In this document: one piece after another, positions 62,842 to 64,000 of the stretch | How the letters are laid out: every line of letters starts with the position of its first letter | Numbering within the stretch: position 1 is the first letter of the stretch | Notes under the pieces: model-generated | What the model was told of the DNA's origin: nothing | Seen by the model: the letters and a program-made list of their open reading frames with translations, nothing else | Databases searched by the model: none | Assembly (NCBI GenBank): GCA_963783855.1 | Contig: CAWAPE010000008.1 | Span: 124,001-188,000, forward strand | Direction of reading: 5' to 3' | Origin: JAKAGZ01 sp963783855 | Lineage (GTDB): Bacteria; Bacteroidota; Ignavibacteria; Ignavibacteriales; Ignavibacteriaceae | DNA: 64,000 nucleotides | Translations under genes and position numbers: made by a program

Positions 62842-64000
62842 TTAATTTGGTACTAAAGAACGGGATATATCACCAGCTGCAATTGCCTTTATGTTCTTAT
62901 GAACATCTGCATTAGTGATTTGAACGTAATTGTTTTGCGGCGAAAATATCCAGTCTGGAATAGAAAAATTTGAGATCAAATTCGCATATCTTCGTACCAT
63001 TAAAAGAGCATCAGTAGCATTGATTACGCCGTTTTTGTCAACATCACCTGATTCAATTTGAAGAGACGATAATGTAATTGAGCTTGAAAAATATTTTACT
63101 GCAAGAAGAGCATCAGTTGCATTTACACCGCCCCATCCATCTGATTTATCAAATGACAAAGTATAAGTTCCGGCGACCAAACTTGTAAATGAATAATCGC
63201 CGTTGTTATCAGTGATAGTAGAATTTTCAAAACCATTAGAATCTTTTAATTTTACAGTTACATTTTTTAATGGAGTTGAGGAATCATTATCATAAGTAAT
63301 TTTTCCGGATAACGCGTAATAAGATGTTGGCGAATTGTTTTCCAGAATTACATTCCCGCCATCCGGTATTACATTTACCCTTATATAGCTATTACCATTG
63401 TTTGTAAACGTGTTAACTTCCTGGTTTGTTGTACCTTGTGTAAATTTAACTGAAGTCCATCCAGACGGTACCTCAATATCAACCGTTAATGGAAAATTAA
63501 AATTGCTATCGTCCAATCCATCAGTTACCTGTAGTTCCAGCTTATTATTTGTTGCCACGATAATACTTGAAGAGAAATTTTCTCTTTCTTTAATGTACCG
63601 GGTAACATTTGCTACAGTAGAGACCCACACATCATTATCTTGAACTTTTGTGTTCATATAATTACAAAGCGAATCTAACCATTCTGTAGCCATCGGATAC
63701 CAGTAATCATGTGTATTTTGGGATGCGGCCGGAATTTCAGAATAAGGGATTACTTCGTGCGCAAAAATGATTCCCCATTTATTATTATTAATTAAATTCT
63801 GCGTCCAGTATTTTACATTGTTTAATTCATCAAAGTCATCATAAAAGTTTGATCTTGGAGTATTAAATTGTTCTTCAAGAGCACCTAATTTTTGCCAATC
63901 AAGATTGTAAATATCCGGGGGACTTGAAACGTCCCCGCCTGCCCTGGAAGATTCGTAAAACCTTGCTGCTTCCTGTCGAACCTGGGTATTGTTATAGTTA
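62842..64000 (-). CDS. Secreted protein with carboxypeptidase-regulatory-like and dockerin domains (5' partial)
   Basis: The frame is open to base 64000, so the N-terminus is missing; 385 residues are seen. The edge part (FAHEVIPYSEIP, WYPMATEWLDSLCNYM) looks like the end of a carbohydrate-active catalytic domain, possibly a polysaccharide deacetylase-type fold. Then come a beta-sandwich, a carboxypeptidase-regulatory-like domain (LKNVTVKLKDSNG ... GDYSFTSLVAGTYTLSFD) and two dockerin-type repeats (GVNATDALLAVKYF and DVDKNGVINATDALLMVRRY). It ends with GDISRSLVPN. No cohesin gene is in this window, so the dockerin partner is unknown. Confidence 0.82.
   Translation of the reverse strand, partial: NYNNTQVRQEAARFYESSRAGGDVSSPPDIYNLDWQKLGALEEQFNTPRSNFYDDFDELNNVKYWTQNLINNNKWGIIFAHEVIPYSEIPAASQNTHDYWYPMATEWLDSLCNYMNTKVQDNDVWVSTVANVTRYIKERENFSSSIIVATNNKLELQVTDGLDDSNFNFPLTVDIEVPSGWTSVKFTQGTTNQEVNTFTNNGNSYIRVNVIPDGGNVILENNSPTSYYALSGKITYDNDSSTPLKNVTVKLKDSNGFENSTITDNNGDYSFTSLVAGTYTLSFDKSDGWGGVNATDALLAVKYFSSSITLSSLQIESGDVDKNGVINATDALLMVRRYANLISNFSIPDWIFSPQNNYVQITNADVHKNIKAIAAGDISRSLVPN

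Overview
The window is a chromosomal segment of an AT-rich, Gram-negative bacterium, most likely from the Ignavibacteria or a close relative in the Bacteroidota/Chlorobiota group. This placement is inferred, not computed. It rests on a FlgD/type-A-sorting-like C-terminal domain (left edge), a dockerin-bearing secreted protein (right edge), a menaquinone methyltransferase, a fused FG-GAP/ASPIC histidine kinase, multihaem cytochromes c and many small housekeeping operons. Plausible sigma-70 promoters (TTGACA-N17-TATATT type) can be read upstream of several operons. Layout: (a) 1-5.1 kb, + strand: end of a secreted propeller protein, an ABC-F ATPase, rsmA, a PAP2 membrane protein and the menaquinone methyltransferase. 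(b) 5.1-12.2 kb, - strand: an XTP pyrophosphatase, a SemiSWEET and an AhpD-like protein, then a six-gene efflux operon (TetR regulator, membrane fusion lipoprotein, two ATPases, two permeases) whose promoter carries two inverted repeats. (c) 12.2-25.2 kb, mostly - strand: uvrA, an O-methyltransferase, lepB, lepA, a Ppx/GppA phosphatase, a heptosyltransferase-like enzyme, a deoxynucleoside kinase, folK, folB, a DMT exporter and pgeF. (d) 25.3-29.9 kb, + strand: surE, a PhzF-like enzyme, a VWA-type membrane protein and comF. (e) 29.9-46.1 kb, almost all - strand: argS, rsfS, a LytR_C protein, a RidA gene, phoH (with mazG opposite), a LysM and a coiled-coil lipoprotein, radC, a TPR/Peripla_BP_6 lipid- or peptidoglycan-related pair, guaA, gcvH, accC, accB, efp, a TPR protein and tRNA-Arg(CCG). 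(f) 46.1-51.9 kb, + strand: a more accessory stretch with long AT-rich gaps, a PAP2 protein, a 1128-residue hybrid sensor kinase and its NarL-type response regulator. (g) 52.0-61.4 kb, - strand: a likely transmembrane electron conduit. It comprises a di-haem-b-like membrane protein, an anchored TPR protein, an Fe-S/FAD oxidoreductase, a 20-haem and a 25-haem cytochrome c and an outer-membrane beta-barrel, followed by a PHP protein. (h) 61.5-64 kb: a small hypothetical, dapF and a dockerin protein that runs off the edge. The conduit (g) together with the kinase/regulator pair (f) facing it is the most interesting biology here. Five genes (an efflux ATPase, an efflux permease, the VWA protein, RidA and the beta-barrel) are each split by one small indel, mostly in short homopolymers. 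That pattern suggests draft-assembly errors more than five real pseudogenes, but it needs reads to settle. Two genes (folK, radC) have no ATG/GTG/TTG at the expected start and appear to begin with AUC and AUU. The 3' end of radC is present twice as an exact 105-bp direct repeat.
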